DNA from: an uncultured Bacilli bacterium
GTDB lineage: Bacteria > Bacillota_I > Bacilli_A > RF39 > UBA660
Reading direction: 5' to 3'
Assembly: GCA_947599755.1 (NCBI GenBank)
Contig: CANQFO010000031.1
Span: forward strand, 1-11,385
DNA: 11,385 bases
How positions within the stretch are numbered: the stretch's first letter is position 1; the number at the start of each line of letters is the position of its first letter. The position numbers were made by a program, and so were the translations under genes. The notes beneath the pieces are model-generated. The model was given only the letters and a program-made list of their open reading frames with translations, ran no database searches and was not told the origin of the DNA. Below, piece after piece: positions 6,117 through 11,385 of the stretch.

Positions 6117-6119
6117 CAT

Positions 6120-6150
6120 AATGTCAGCGAGAAGATCGTCTGACAACATT
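6120..6150 (+). promoter_or_regulatory. Stem-loop/operator-like site in the operon leader
   Basis: GTCAG-CGA (6123-6130) pairs with TCG-T-CTGAC (6136-6144), with one bulged T. The outer AAT and ATT can extend the stem past a small bulge. It lies directly downstream of the candidate -10 and about 30 bp before the first gene, so it is either an operator or a leader RNA hairpin. It lacks a T-run, so it is not a simple terminator. Confidence 0.5.
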
Positions 6151-6178
6151 TAAAATCTAGAGAAAGGAGAAAAAAACT

Positions 6179-6466
6179 ATGAAAATTATTGGTATTGAAG
6201 AAAAATTTGGCGAATTCGAAAATAAGCCATATCATAATGTTTACTTTCATTGTGCTAAAGAGTTCGACAATGAGAATAGCAAAGGATTTAATGTTTCAAA
6301 AGTTAAAGTAAAATACGATATCTTAACAGAATGTTGTGGCAAAGAATTAACAACAAAAGAAATTTTAAGTCTTGTAGGGCAAGATGTAAAGTTCCATTAT
6401 GACGAATACCAAAATGTTAGTTTTGTAAGTGTTTATGATTCTACATCAGAATCAGCAAAAAACTAA
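6179..6466 (+). CDS. Conserved-looking small protein, first gene of the mobilisation operon (95 aa)
   Basis: I do not recognise the family. The sequence looks beta-rich and soluble: MKIIGIEEKFGEFENKPYHN, then VYFHCAKEF, a middle with VKVKYDIL and a paired-cysteine stretch TECCGKEL, then LVGQDVKFHYDEYQNVSFVSVYD. The last part reads like the closing strands of a small beta barrel. Tn916-type elements carry small accessory proteins (Orf22/Orf23 class) at the corresponding place before the coupling protein, so it may be a mobilisation accessory protein, but I see no diagnostic motif. Ribosome site AAAGGAG (6163-6169) lies 9 nt from the ATG. An 80-bp gap with a strong RNA hairpin separates it from the next gene. 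Confidence 0.72.
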   Translation: MKIIGIEEKFGEFENKPYHNVYFHCAKEFDNENSKGFNVSKVKVKYDILTECCGKELTTKEILSLVGQDVKFHYDEYQNVSFVSVYDSTSESAKN

Positions 6467-6483
6467 TACAAAATTAAAGTGTA

Positions 6484-6520
6484 TACAGGCGGTGTGGTTT
6501 ATACCCACACCCCACCTGTA
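6484..6520 (+). other. Strong intergenic RNA stem-loop in the mobilisation operon
   Basis: TACAGG (6484-6489) pairs with CCTGTA (6515-6520), and GGTGTGG (6491-6497) pairs with CCACACC (6505-6511), with a small internal loop and a 7-nt apex. It is the most GC-rich patch in this part of the window. There is no immediate T-run (an ATTTTT follows 4 nt later), so it could be a weak attenuator or an mRNA processing/stability element controlling the ratio of the 95-aa product to the coupling proteins. Confidence 0.65.
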
Positions 6521-6545
6521 ACTAATTTTTGAAAGGAGAAAAATT

Positions 6546-6875
6546 ATGACTCTATTACAATTAAAAGAAGTCTTTGATCTAAACAAGGATAAAACTATAT
6601 CATTAAATAACAAGTACTACATATTTATATTTAATAAATATTATACCACTATCAGCATATATGATAACGATATACTAAATTATAACGAGATAGCTCAAAT
6701 TTTCTATTCAGATACGAAAGAAGTTTGGTTAGCTTTAGCAAAAGAAGAAATAGGAATTACATATAAAGATAAAATAAAATATAGCCTAACGGATTCTATT
6801 GATAAATTAGATTTATCGCCTGATCTGTTAGAAGCATTAAAGGAGAAAATGTATGAAGAATCAAATACAAAATAA
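6546..6875 (+). CDS. Uncharacterised 109-aa protein of the mobilisation operon
   Basis: No family is recognised. The N-terminal half is rich in aromatic and beta-forming residues (NNKYYIFIFNKYYTTISIYDNDILNY). The C-terminal half looks helical and acidic (EVWLALAKEEIGITYKDKIKYS, then LSPDLLEALKEKMYEE). There is no membrane segment. Ribosome site AAAGGAG (6532-6538) is 7 nt from the ATG. Its last 23 bases overlap the next gene, whose ribosome site lies within this gene, so the two are translationally coupled. By position it may belong to the coupling-protein complex or the origin-processing complex. Confidence 0.72.
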   Translation: MTLLQLKEVFDLNKDKTISLNNKYYIFIFNKYYTTISIYDNDILNYNEIAQIFYSDTKEVWLALAKEEIGITYKDKIKYSLTDSIDKLDLSPDLLEALKEKMYEESNTK

Positions 6876-7446
6876 ATTAAGTTTTGAAGAAAGACAAATT
6901 AGAAGAAGAAATCAAAAAGTAAATCAATTAAGATTTATGCAAGGTATAAGAGAAGTATTTTCAAAGAAATTAAAATTAACACTATTTTCATTATATATAA
7001 TAATTTCAATATTTATTTGGTTTTTATTTATATATGATCCGAATGACCATAAAAATATTATTAGATTATTAGTTTATATTCTATTTTGGTTAGTTTTTGG
7101 CATTTTTGCTTTAGGTATTCTAATGTGGTTTGGAAAACCTAAAAAGGCTCAAAAAATAGAAGACGATATAAAAGACGTATTTAATATAAAAGAAGCTCAT
7201 AAAGTGCCTATACTTGCTTCAATATTTAAGAGAAGAAGTAATATTAGCACTAATATTAACACTTATAAATTTTACTCTCCTGATTATTCCAAAGATAAAT
7301 ACGAAGAAAAAAGAACAGACATAGAACAAAAATTAGGGATCAAAATTGTAGATAAAATAGAAAGCAATCAAGACTTTATATACTTTGATGCTATTTTAAA
7401 GAAAAAAATCAAACCAATGAAAGAGTTAAAAGATGATAGAATCTAA
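6853..7446 (+). CDS. Membrane subunit of a split TcpA/FtsK-like coupling protein
   Basis: This 197-residue protein has a very basic cytoplasmic N-terminus (RQIRRRNQKVNQLRF), two transmembrane helices at about 42-61 (LTLFSLYIIISIFIWFLFIY) and 69-93, and a cytoplasmic C-terminal half of about 100 residues with no recognised motif. This two-helix anchor plus linker is the usual N-terminal architecture of TcpA-type coupling proteins (Orf21 of Tn916, ConQ of ICEBs1). There it is fused to the ATPase domain; here the ATPase is encoded by the next gene, which starts 14 nt before this one ends. Ribosome site AAAGGAG (6839-6845) supports the ATG at 6853. It probably docks the ATPase at the membrane next to a helper conjugation pore. 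The membrane topology is clear; the partnership is inferred from position. Confidence 0.75.
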   Translation: MKNQIQNKLSFEERQIRRRNQKVNQLRFMQGIREVFSKKLKLTLFSLYIIISIFIWFLFIYDPNDHKNIIRLLVYILFWLVFGIFALGILMWFGKPKKAQKIEDDIKDVFNIKEAHKVPILASIFKRRSNISTNINTYKFYSPDYSKDKYEEKRTDIEQKLGIKIVDKIESNQDFIYFDAILKKKIKPMKELKDDRI

Positions 7447-8209
7447 CGAAACTTTAATATTGGGCTATGATTTGGAATATTGGAAAAATTTTGGAATTAA
7501 AAAAGAAATAAGTGTTGATATTTCGCCACAGACAAATAGTCATATTTTATTGTCAGGAATGAGTGGATCGGGAAAATCATTCGCAGAGTTTGGGCTACTC
7601 ACGAAACTAATTTTGACTGATCCTTTGGGAGAGTTCTATTTTGCAGATTACAAAGCAGACGATATGTTCGAATGTTTGCGTGGCACTCCTCGTTATCGTT
7701 CTTTTAAACAAACCACCGAATTATTAGATATAGTTCGAGATAGATTAGATTTAAGAATGTCAGGAAAAGATAAAACTCGCCACCCTATCACTTTAATTTG
7801 GGATGAATATGTTGCAAATATACTTGCTGTTATGAGAGAAGATAAAGCAAAGGCTACAAAAGTTATGAATAAAGTTAGTGAAATACTTTTAATGGGAAGA
7901 TCTAAATCGGTAAGATTTATCTGTTCTTGTCAGCGACCTGATGCAGTCGTATTCCCTTTAGGTAGTAGGTTAAATTACGGCGTAGTGATAGTTTTAGGCG
8001 TTGGAAAATCAATATATGAGATGCTTATGCCCGATCATTTAGAGCTAATTGAAGAGAAAAAAGAAGAATTTAATCGTGGCGAGGGAGCAGTTTTATTACA
8101 AGGAGCAAAATTACGCTTTATCAAAATAGGACAAGTTAATGATATGGAACGTATGAAGAAGATTTGTATTGAAGCATTATCAAAACCAATAGACGGTGGC
8201 GAAGCGTAG
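7433..8209 (+). CDS. FtsK/TcpA-like DNA-pumping ATPase (coupling protein, soluble subunit)
   Basis: This 258-residue P-loop ATPase of the FtsK/HerA group would deliver the Rep-bound single strand to a conjugation channel. Walker A is GMSGSGKS at about residues 42-49, preceded by SHILLS. Walker B is ITLIWDEY at about 119-126. A downstream stretch VRFICSCQRPDA, typical of TcpA-family coupling proteins, lies near 160-172. It is only the motor domain, with no membrane helices, whereas TcpA proteins of Tn916-like elements are normally about 450-480 residues with two helices. The membrane part is the overlapping upstream gene. The start ATG 7433 lies inside that gene's 3' end with a weak purine-rich ribosome site, implying translational coupling; an in-frame stop at 7427 rules out read-through from further upstream. 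The stop codon falls inside the candidate oriT hairpin. Confidence 0.87.
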   Translation: MIESNETLILGYDLEYWKNFGIKKEISVDISPQTNSHILLSGMSGSGKSFAEFGLLTKLILTDPLGEFYFADYKADDMFECLRGTPRYRSFKQTTELLDIVRDRLDLRMSGKDKTRHPITLIWDEYVANILAVMREDKAKATKVMNKVSEILLMGRSKSVRFICSCQRPDAVVFPLGSRLNYGVVIVLGVGKSIYEMLMPDHLELIEEKKEEFNRGEGAVLLQGAKLRFIKIGQVNDMERMKKICIEALSKPIDGGEA

Positions 8210-8246
8210 CGAAAGCCACCGTAAAGGAGGGGTTAGCATTGCCCCC
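8193..8246. other. Candidate origin of transfer (GC-rich double hairpin)
   Basis: Two hairpins lie back to back between the coupling-protein and Rep genes. ACGGTGGC (8193-8200) pairs perfectly with GCCACCGT (8215-8222), 8 bp. GGGG (8229-8232) pairs with CCCC (8242-8245) around TTAGCATTG. The oriT of Tn916 also lies between its coupling protein (orf21) and relaxase (orf20). The loop read on the minus strand contains GCTAA, found in the ICEBs1 oriT as I remember it, although the G/C arm polarity here is opposite. This patch is strikingly GC-rich against its surroundings. Confidence 0.55.
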
Positions 8247-8252
8247 GACTTC

Positions 8253-8321
8253 GATACAGATACAAATAACTAATGAATCGTTGAAAAATCAATGAAAAAC
8301 GATGTATCTAATATTGATACA
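8253..8321 (+). other. Candidate rolling-circle replication origin: iterons plus TAATATT stem-loop
   Basis: Tandem GATACA GATACA (8253-8264) is followed by a hairpin ATCGTT (8277-8282)/AACGAT (8298-8303), then TGTATC (8303-8308), loop TAATATT (8309-8315), and GATACA (8316-8321). The stem arms are the iteron sequence itself. Geminivirus and related CRESS-DNA origins have iterons beside a stem-loop whose loop holds TAATATTAC, nicked after TAATATT. The structure is 16 bp upstream of the CRESS-like rep start and abuts its ribosome site, so Rep binding there could also control its own synthesis. Confidence 0.55.
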
Positions 8322-8337
8322 AGGAGGTTACAGCACT

Positions 8338-9336
8338 ATGGAATTTAAAAATGAGCCTAGTAAATCTTGGTTTTGTGAATTTAATAATCCAGAATTACAC
8401 GGATTAGAGGGAACACCAGAAGAAATAGTAGATAAAGTTATCGAAATATGGACTAAAGATAATCCACAAAGAACCTGTGCAGTTGCTTATTGTATTTCAG
8501 CAAAGGGATTAAAACATCTGCACTGTGTACTTGAAGACAAGAAAAGCATTAGGTTCTCGGGAATTAAAAAGCTATTTAATGGTATGAATATTCAGCCTAC
8601 AAAAGGTAATAAACAACAGGCAGACGATTATATAAATAAACGTGGAAAATATGAAGAAAAAGGCGAAAAAGTGCTTTTAATAAAATATTGTGGAGAGATC
8701 CAAGGAAAGCAAGGAAAACGAAACGATATAGAAGCTATTGAAGAGTTAATTGAACAAGGTTTAACACCAAATGAAATTTTTGATATTTCACTTGCATATA
8801 GAAAATTTGAAAAAATTACTAAAGATGCATATTATCGAAAAAGATATAAAGAAACACCACCTAAAAGAGACGTCAAGGTTTATTGGCATTTTGGCAAGGC
8901 AGGAACAGGAAAAAGTTATACATATATAAAATTAGCCGAAGAATATGGAGAAGAAAATATTTACAGAGTAAGTGAATATACGAATGGTTTTATAGACAAA
9001 TATAATGGAGAGCCTATACTATTTATGGACGAGTTACGAAGTGAGAGTCTTCCCTATACTCTACTATTAACTATGATAGAGGGGTATAAAACGCAGATTC
9101 ATAGTAGGTACACTAATAGTTTTTGCTTGTGGACAGAGGTACATATAACAAGTATATTCCCACCTGATGTATTGTATAAACAAATGTATTTATTTAAGAG
9201 TGATACTTACGATCAATTAAAAAGAAGAATAAACCTTATAGTCTACCACTATAAGGAAAATGATAAATTCTTAACAAAAGAAATGACTATGGAAGAATAC
9301 AGAGAATTTTCTTACTTAAATTCTGATTATGATTAA
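8338..9336 (+). CDS. CRESS-like Rep: HUH endonuclease plus superfamily 3 helicase (probable relaxase/replication initiator)
   Basis: This 332-residue protein has the two-domain layout of circovirus/geminivirus-type Reps. Endonuclease motif I is FNNPE (residues 15-19, like viral FTLNNP). Motif II (HUH) is HLHCVLE at 60-66. Motif III is YINK with nicking tyrosine Y98 and K101, followed by RGKYEEKG. Helicase Walker A is GKAGTGKS at 186-193, Walker B PILFMDEL at 226-233, and motif C VHITSI at 268-273. I chose the ATG at 8338, because AAGGAGG (8321-8327) lies 10 nt upstream; an ATG at 8302 would translate the origin stem-loop and the ribosome site. Such Viral_rep/helicase proteins are known as initiators of bacterial pCRESS plasmids and as relaxases of some streptococcal IMEs. 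It replaces the Rep_trans relaxase (Orf20) expected next to Tn916-type xis/int. All catalytic residues appear intact. Confidence 0.9.
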   Translation: MEFKNEPSKSWFCEFNNPELHGLEGTPEEIVDKVIEIWTKDNPQRTCAVAYCISAKGLKHLHCVLEDKKSIRFSGIKKLFNGMNIQPTKGNKQQADDYINKRGKYEEKGEKVLLIKYCGEIQGKQGKRNDIEAIEELIEQGLTPNEIFDISLAYRKFEKITKDAYYRKRYKETPPKRDVKVYWHFGKAGTGKSYTYIKLAEEYGEENIYRVSEYTNGFIDKYNGEPILFMDELRSESLPYTLLLTMIEGYKTQIHSRYTNSFCLWTEVHITSIFPPDVLYKQMYLFKSDTYDQLKRRINLIVYHYKENDKFLTKEMTMEEYREFSYLNSDYD

Positions 9337-9363
9337 AATTTTAAAATGAAAGGAATGGTACTA

Positions 9364-9588
9364 ATGCAAAAAGAATTTTATAGATCAAATAATAATGATG
9401 TTCCTATAAGTGAAAAATATACACTTACTATTGAAGAGGCATCAAAGTATTTTCGTATAGGCGAGAATAAACTTCGCAAGTTAGCAGAAGCAAATCTCAA
9501 TTCTAGTTGGGTGCTAATGAATGGGAATCGAATTCAAATAAAAAGAAAGCAATTAGAAAAAATAATAGATTCTTTAAATGCGATATAG
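9364..9588 (+). CDS. xis: Excisionase, Tn916 Xis family
   Basis: This 74-residue winged-helix DNA-bending protein steers the integrase toward excision. From ISEKYTLTIEEASKYFRIGENKLRKLAE to NGNRIQIKRKQLEKIID it is nearly identical, from memory, to Tn916 Xis (67 residues). The helix-turn-helix is at about residues 22-45 and the wing is WVLMNGNRIQIKRK. The ATG at 9364 is preferred because AAAGGA (9349-9354) lies 9 nt before it; an ATG at 9346 would encode that site. It follows rep after 27 bp, so it is probably co-transcribed with the mobilisation genes, linking excision to Rep synthesis. int follows after 73 bp with its own promoter. Confidence 0.93.
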   Translation: MQKEFYRSNNNDVPISEKYTLTIEEASKYFRIGENKLRKLAEANLNSSWVLMNGNRIQIKRKQLEKIIDSLNAI

Positions 9589-9594
9589 AAAAAT

Positions 9595-9638
9595 GAGCCT
9601 TGTTTGTGATATAATGATATTGCATATCAAGGCTCTTT
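9595..9638 (+). promoter_or_regulatory. int promoter embedded in a hairpin between xis and int
   Basis: TGATATAAT (9607-9615) is a perfect extended -10. It lies between GAGCCTTG (9595-9602) and CAAGGCTC (9629-9636), which form an 8-bp stem followed by TTTCT, so a read-through RNA from xis would fold and perhaps terminate here. A second pairing, TGATAT (9607-9612) with ATATCA (9624-9629), competes with it. Bases 9623-9638 are also the exact inverted copy of 1005-1020 at the left end. Confidence 0.6.
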
Positions 9639-9661
9639 CTAATTGAAAGGAGCGAAAATAT

Positions 9662-10978
9662 ATGTCAGAGAAAAGAAGAGATAAAAAAGGACGTATACTT
9701 CAAAATGGAGAGAGCCAAAGAAAAGACGGAAGATATGCTTATAAATATATTGATAATTTCGGGAAGCCAAAATTTTTGTATGCTTGGAAATTAACGCCAA
9801 CAGATCAAACCCCTAAAGGAAAAAGAGAAGATCTATCATTAAGGGAAAAAGAAGAAGCATTACAAAAAGATTTGTACGAGGGAATCGACACCATAGGTAA
9901 AAAAATGACTGTTTATGATCTTTATGAGAAATACATTAGAATCCACTCTAACGTACGAGATAATACAAAAGTAGGACGAGAAAGGCTTTTAAAAGCTCTA
10001 AAAGAGGACAAACTTGGAGTATGTGCTATTGAGAATATAAAGCCGTCAGATGCTAAAGAATGGGCTATGCGAATGAAATTAAAGGGTACTCCGTATCAAG
10101 TCATTAAAAACGATCAAAGATCTTTAAAAGCTATATTTTATATGGCAATAGAAGACGACTGCATCAGGAAGAATCCATTTAAGTTTAAACTTAAAGATAT
10201 TATTGACGACGATACAGAGCCTAGGACTCCTCTTACACCATTACAAGAATATAACTTATTAGAGTTTATGAAAAATAGTAAAATCTATTGTCGTTATATA
10301 GACGATGTAATAGTTTTTCTTGAAACAGGTTTAAGGGCATCTGAACTATGTGGACTAACAGAGTCTGACTTGGATTTTATAAATCGTGAAATCAATGTAG
10401 ATCACCAATTATTAAAAAACAAGAAAGGCTATTATATTGAAACACCAAAAACAGATGCAGGAGTTAGAAAAGTTCCTATGAGTGATAAATGTTTTCACGC
10501 ATTAAAAAGGATCGTAGCAAATAGAAAACATTTTAAACCTATTGTTATTGACGGGTATAGCAATTTTGTATTTCTAAATCGTAATGGACTACCAAGAATA
10601 GCTAGAGATTATTCTAACGTATTTCGTAATCTAGTGGCTAAATACAATGAATGTCATACAGAATCATTACCACATAAAACAACACCCCATACATTAAGAC
10701 ATACTTTCTGTACTAAAATGGCTAATTCTGGAATGAATCCAAAAGCATTACAATATATTATGGGACACTCTAATATTCTTATAACATTAAGTTACTACGC
10801 ACACGTTAATTCAGAATCAGCAAAGATCGAAATGGAAAGAGTATTAAAAAGTGAAACTTACTACTTTTTTACTACTTTTGAAAGCGAAAATATAAGAAAT
10901 TATAACAATATATGCGAGAATCTTCCAAAACAAGAAAAGCTACAAACCCTTGCAAAACCAAGTTATAGTAGCATTTAA
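9662..10978 (+). CDS. int: Tyrosine recombinase integrase, Tn916 Int family
   Basis: This 438-residue protein integrates and excises the element. The N-terminal arm-binding domain (MSEKRRDKKGRILQNGESQR, then KDGRYAYKYIDNFGKPKF) matches Tn916 Int throughout. A SAM-like core-binding domain spans ~80-170 and the catalytic domain ~185-395. Catalytic residues are R225 (TGLRASE), K263 (ETPKT), H343 and R346 (TPHTLRHTF), H369 (MGHSN) and nucleophile Y379 (SYYAH). Positions 225 and 379 coincide with those of Tn916 Int. The protein is 33 residues longer than Tn916 Int (405): its tail from TYYFFTTFE onward is translated from the right-end arm repeats and beyond. Ribosome site AAAGGAG lies about 8 nt before the ATG. 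The family prefers loosely defined A/T-rich targets over a fixed gene, consistent with insertion in a T/A tract after recG. Confidence 0.96.
   Translation: MSEKRRDKKGRILQNGESQRKDGRYAYKYIDNFGKPKFLYAWKLTPTDQTPKGKREDLSLREKEEALQKDLYEGIDTIGKKMTVYDLYEKYIRIHSNVRDNTKVGRERLLKALKEDKLGVCAIENIKPSDAKEWAMRMKLKGTPYQVIKNDQRSLKAIFYMAIEDDCIRKNPFKFKLKDIIDDDTEPRTPLTPLQEYNLLEFMKNSKIYCRYIDDVIVFLETGLRASELCGLTESDLDFINREINVDHQLLKNKKGYYIETPKTDAGVRKVPMSDKCFHALKRIVANRKHFKPIVIDGYSNFVFLNRNGLPRIARDYSNVFRNLVAKYNECHTESLPHKTTPHTLRHTFCTKMANSGMNPKALQYIMGHSNILITLSYYAHVNSESAKIEMERVLKSETYYFFTTFESENIRNYNNICENLPKQEKLQTLAKPSYSSI
10858..10879. repeat. Right-end integrase arm-type sites inside int
   Basis: TTACTACTTTT occurs twice in perfect tandem (10858-10868 and 10869-10879), the same 11-bp period and core as the left-end copies at 970-991. 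It is coding sequence for the int tail, so the recombination site and the recombinase gene overlap. Matches the DR2 arm-site type of Tn916. Confidence 0.75.
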
Positions 10979-10980
10979 GA

Positions 10981-11007
10981 ATTTATAAAAAGTTATTAAA
11001 AAAATAT
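10981..11007. other. Probable right junction (attR) zone
   Basis: This A/T-only stretch just after the int stop contains TTTATAAAAAG and TTATTAAAAAAA. Read inward on the minus strand it gives a T-run then TATAAAT, resembling the left boundary at 895-919. The decamer TATTAAAAAA is shared directly with 902-911. No unambiguous target duplication can be set, as expected for Tn916-type insertion, where 6-bp coupling sequences differ. Confidence 0.45.
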
Positions 11008-11032
11008 ATACTATTTTAATAGAAAATAGTAT
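11008..11032. repeat. Perfect inverted repeat at the right flank
   Basis: ATACTATTTT (11008-11017) and AAAATAGTAT (11023-11032) are separated by 5 bp. The position, about 35 bp upstream of the small membrane-protein gene, suits an operator or weak terminator. It lies just outside the presumed element end. It could act as a -10 region (TAGTAT 11027-11032) for the next gene. Confidence 0.55.
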
Positions 11033-11068
11033 GATGAAATAGTAGAGAATAAAAGGATGTTGATAAAA

Positions 11069-11258
11069 ATGTTTCAAATAATCATTAAACTAGTTGCCGT
11101 AATATTAGTGTTATTAGGAGTTATTTTAATCTATGATGCACGAATTTTAACAAAAAGATTTTTTGGCTTTGGAGATCAAAATGATGCTTCACAACGGATT
11201 AAAAATATTAGGGTTTATCATAGCTATCATAGGAGGATTAATCTTATATTTTATCTAA
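11069..11258 (+). pseudogene. Small two-helix membrane protein, broken by a frameshift
   Basis: The frame from ATG 11069 (AAAAGGA at 11051-11057 is its ribosome site, 11 nt upstream) encodes a first hydrophobic helix IIIKLVAVILVLLGVILIYD. A short loop RFFGFGDQNDASQ follows. In this frame the rest is an unlikely basic tail ending at 11269. Dropping the C at 11195 switches to a frame giving GLKILGFIIAIIGGLILYFI and a stop at 11256-11258, an obvious second membrane helix. The repaired protein has 62 residues. I know no function for it. It is chromosomal, between the element and the tRNA gene. It may be truly frameshifted or a sequence error; the signature matches the break at 3149. Confidence 0.72.
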
Positions 11259-11265
11259 AAATCAC

Positions 11266-11295
11266 TTGACAAATAGGCCTAAAATATGCTAATAT
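11266..11295 (+). promoter_or_regulatory. Promoter of tRNA-Leu
   Basis: A perfect -35 TTGACA (11266-11271) and -10 TAATAT (11290-11295) are spaced by 18 bp, with TGC directly before the -10 (extended -10). It starts transcription a few bases ahead of the tRNA at 11314, typical of strong stable-RNA promoters. Confidence 0.85.
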
Positions 11296-11313
11296 AAATA
11301 TCGTTAATAATAT

Positions 11314-11385
11314 GCGGATGTGGCGGAACTGGTAGACGCGCTGGTCTTAGGAACCAGTGCCAACGGCGTGGGGGTTCGAGTCCCT
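11314..11385 (+). tRNA. tRNA-Leu (anticodon UAG), 3' end outside window
   Basis: Acceptor strand GCGGATG, the D-arm with GGTAGACGC, and the anticodon stem CTGGT/ACCAG around loop CTTAGGA give anticodon TAG (leucine, CUA/CUN codons). A class II long variable arm (TGCCAACGGCGTG) and the start of the T-arm GGGGGTTCGAGTCCC follow. The acceptor 3' strand is cut by the window edge. Many integrative elements use tRNA ends as targets, but this one lies about 300 bp beyond the element and is not its attachment site. Confidence 0.95.

Larger units (their letters stand above)
900..11005. mobile_element. Integrative and mobilizable element with Tn916-type int/xis and CRESS-like Rep (ends approximate)
   Basis: The element is about 10.1 kb. 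It is bounded on the left by the recG terminator region and on the right by the end of int. Supporting evidence: Tn916-type xis and int at the right end; 11-bp tandem arm-type repeats at both ends (970-991 and 10858-10879); a coupling-protein pair, candidate origin and rolling-circle Rep between them; and ordinary chromosomal genes outside. No VirB4-like ATPase, lytic transglycosylase or other type IV secretion gene is present, so it cannot make its own mating pore. The exact ends are not determined. The left edge probably falls in the T/A tract 894-919 (six Ts, spacer, six As), which suits the T-rich/A-rich target preference of Tn916. The right edge probably falls in 10981-11007. A similar string (TTTTTT, then TATAAAT) occurs near each end in inverted orientation. 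Confidence 0.8.

Noticed and set aside
8302..8337. Longer Rep starting at ATG 8302
   Set aside because: Would translate the stem-loop and the AAGGAGG ribosome site; start at 8338 has correct spacing and motif I begins soon after it.
900..11005. Prophage or satellite phage
   Set aside because: No capsid, terminase, portal or lysis genes; coupling protein, Rep and Tn916-type Xis/Int indicate a mobilizable element.
900..11005. Self-transmissible ICE
   Set aside because: No VirB4-type ATPase, peptidoglycan hydrolase or other mating-pore genes seen; only a coupling protein and Rep.
11314..11385. tRNA-Leu as the attachment site of the element
   Set aside because: The tRNA lies about 300 bp beyond the element, its visible part is not repeated at the left end, and Tn916-type Int does not need a tRNA target.

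Overview
The window comes from a low-GC, AT-rich Firmicute (Bacillota), most likely Clostridia or a related gut lineage. The reasons are strong AAGGAG-type ribosome sites, sigma-A style promoters, A/K-rich proteins, TGG for Trp with ordinary stop codons, and a Tn916-family integrase and excisionase. Species cannot be named from the sequence.

Layout. Bases 1-860 are chromosomal: the 3' part of recG and its terminator. From about 900 to about 11005 lies one integrated element of roughly 10.1 kb. From about 11008 the chromosome resumes with a frameshifted small membrane-protein gene, a tRNA promoter and the 5' part of tRNA-Leu(UAG). The element has (i) a left end with 11-bp period integrase arm repeats; (ii) a minus-strand XRE-type regulator; (iii) a plus-strand cargo block of a 71-aa protein and two membrane-anchored proteins with extracellular domains, the second frameshifted; (iv) a minus-strand 133-aa protein of unknown function; (v) a 141-bp imperfect palindrome; (vi) a sigma-70-like factor with an extra C-terminal XRE-like domain; (vii) a plus-strand mobilisation module of two small proteins, a coupling protein split into membrane and ATPase genes, a candidate oriT/rolling-circle origin, and a Rep of the eukaryotic-virus (CRESS-DNA) type; (viii) Tn916-type xis and int at the right end, with arm repeats inside the 3' end of int.

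How it probably works. Int and Xis excise the element as a circle. The Rep, a HUH nickase fused to a superfamily 3 helicase, probably nicks an origin just upstream of its own gene and drives rolling-circle replication and/or serves as relaxase. The split TcpA/FtsK-like pair would connect the nicked DNA to a conjugation pore supplied by another element, since no type IV secretion genes are present. I therefore call it an integrative and mobilizable element (IME), not a self-transmissible ICE. The sigma-XRE protein and the small XRE regulator are the likely switch proteins.

Most notable points: tandem GATACA iterons followed by a stem-loop whose loop is TAATATT, the first seven bases of the geminivirus nick-site nonanucleotide, directly in front of a CRESS-like Rep; the sigma-70/XRE fusion; the long palindrome upstream of it; and two gene-breaking frameshifts that share one signature (an extra C in an AGGA context).
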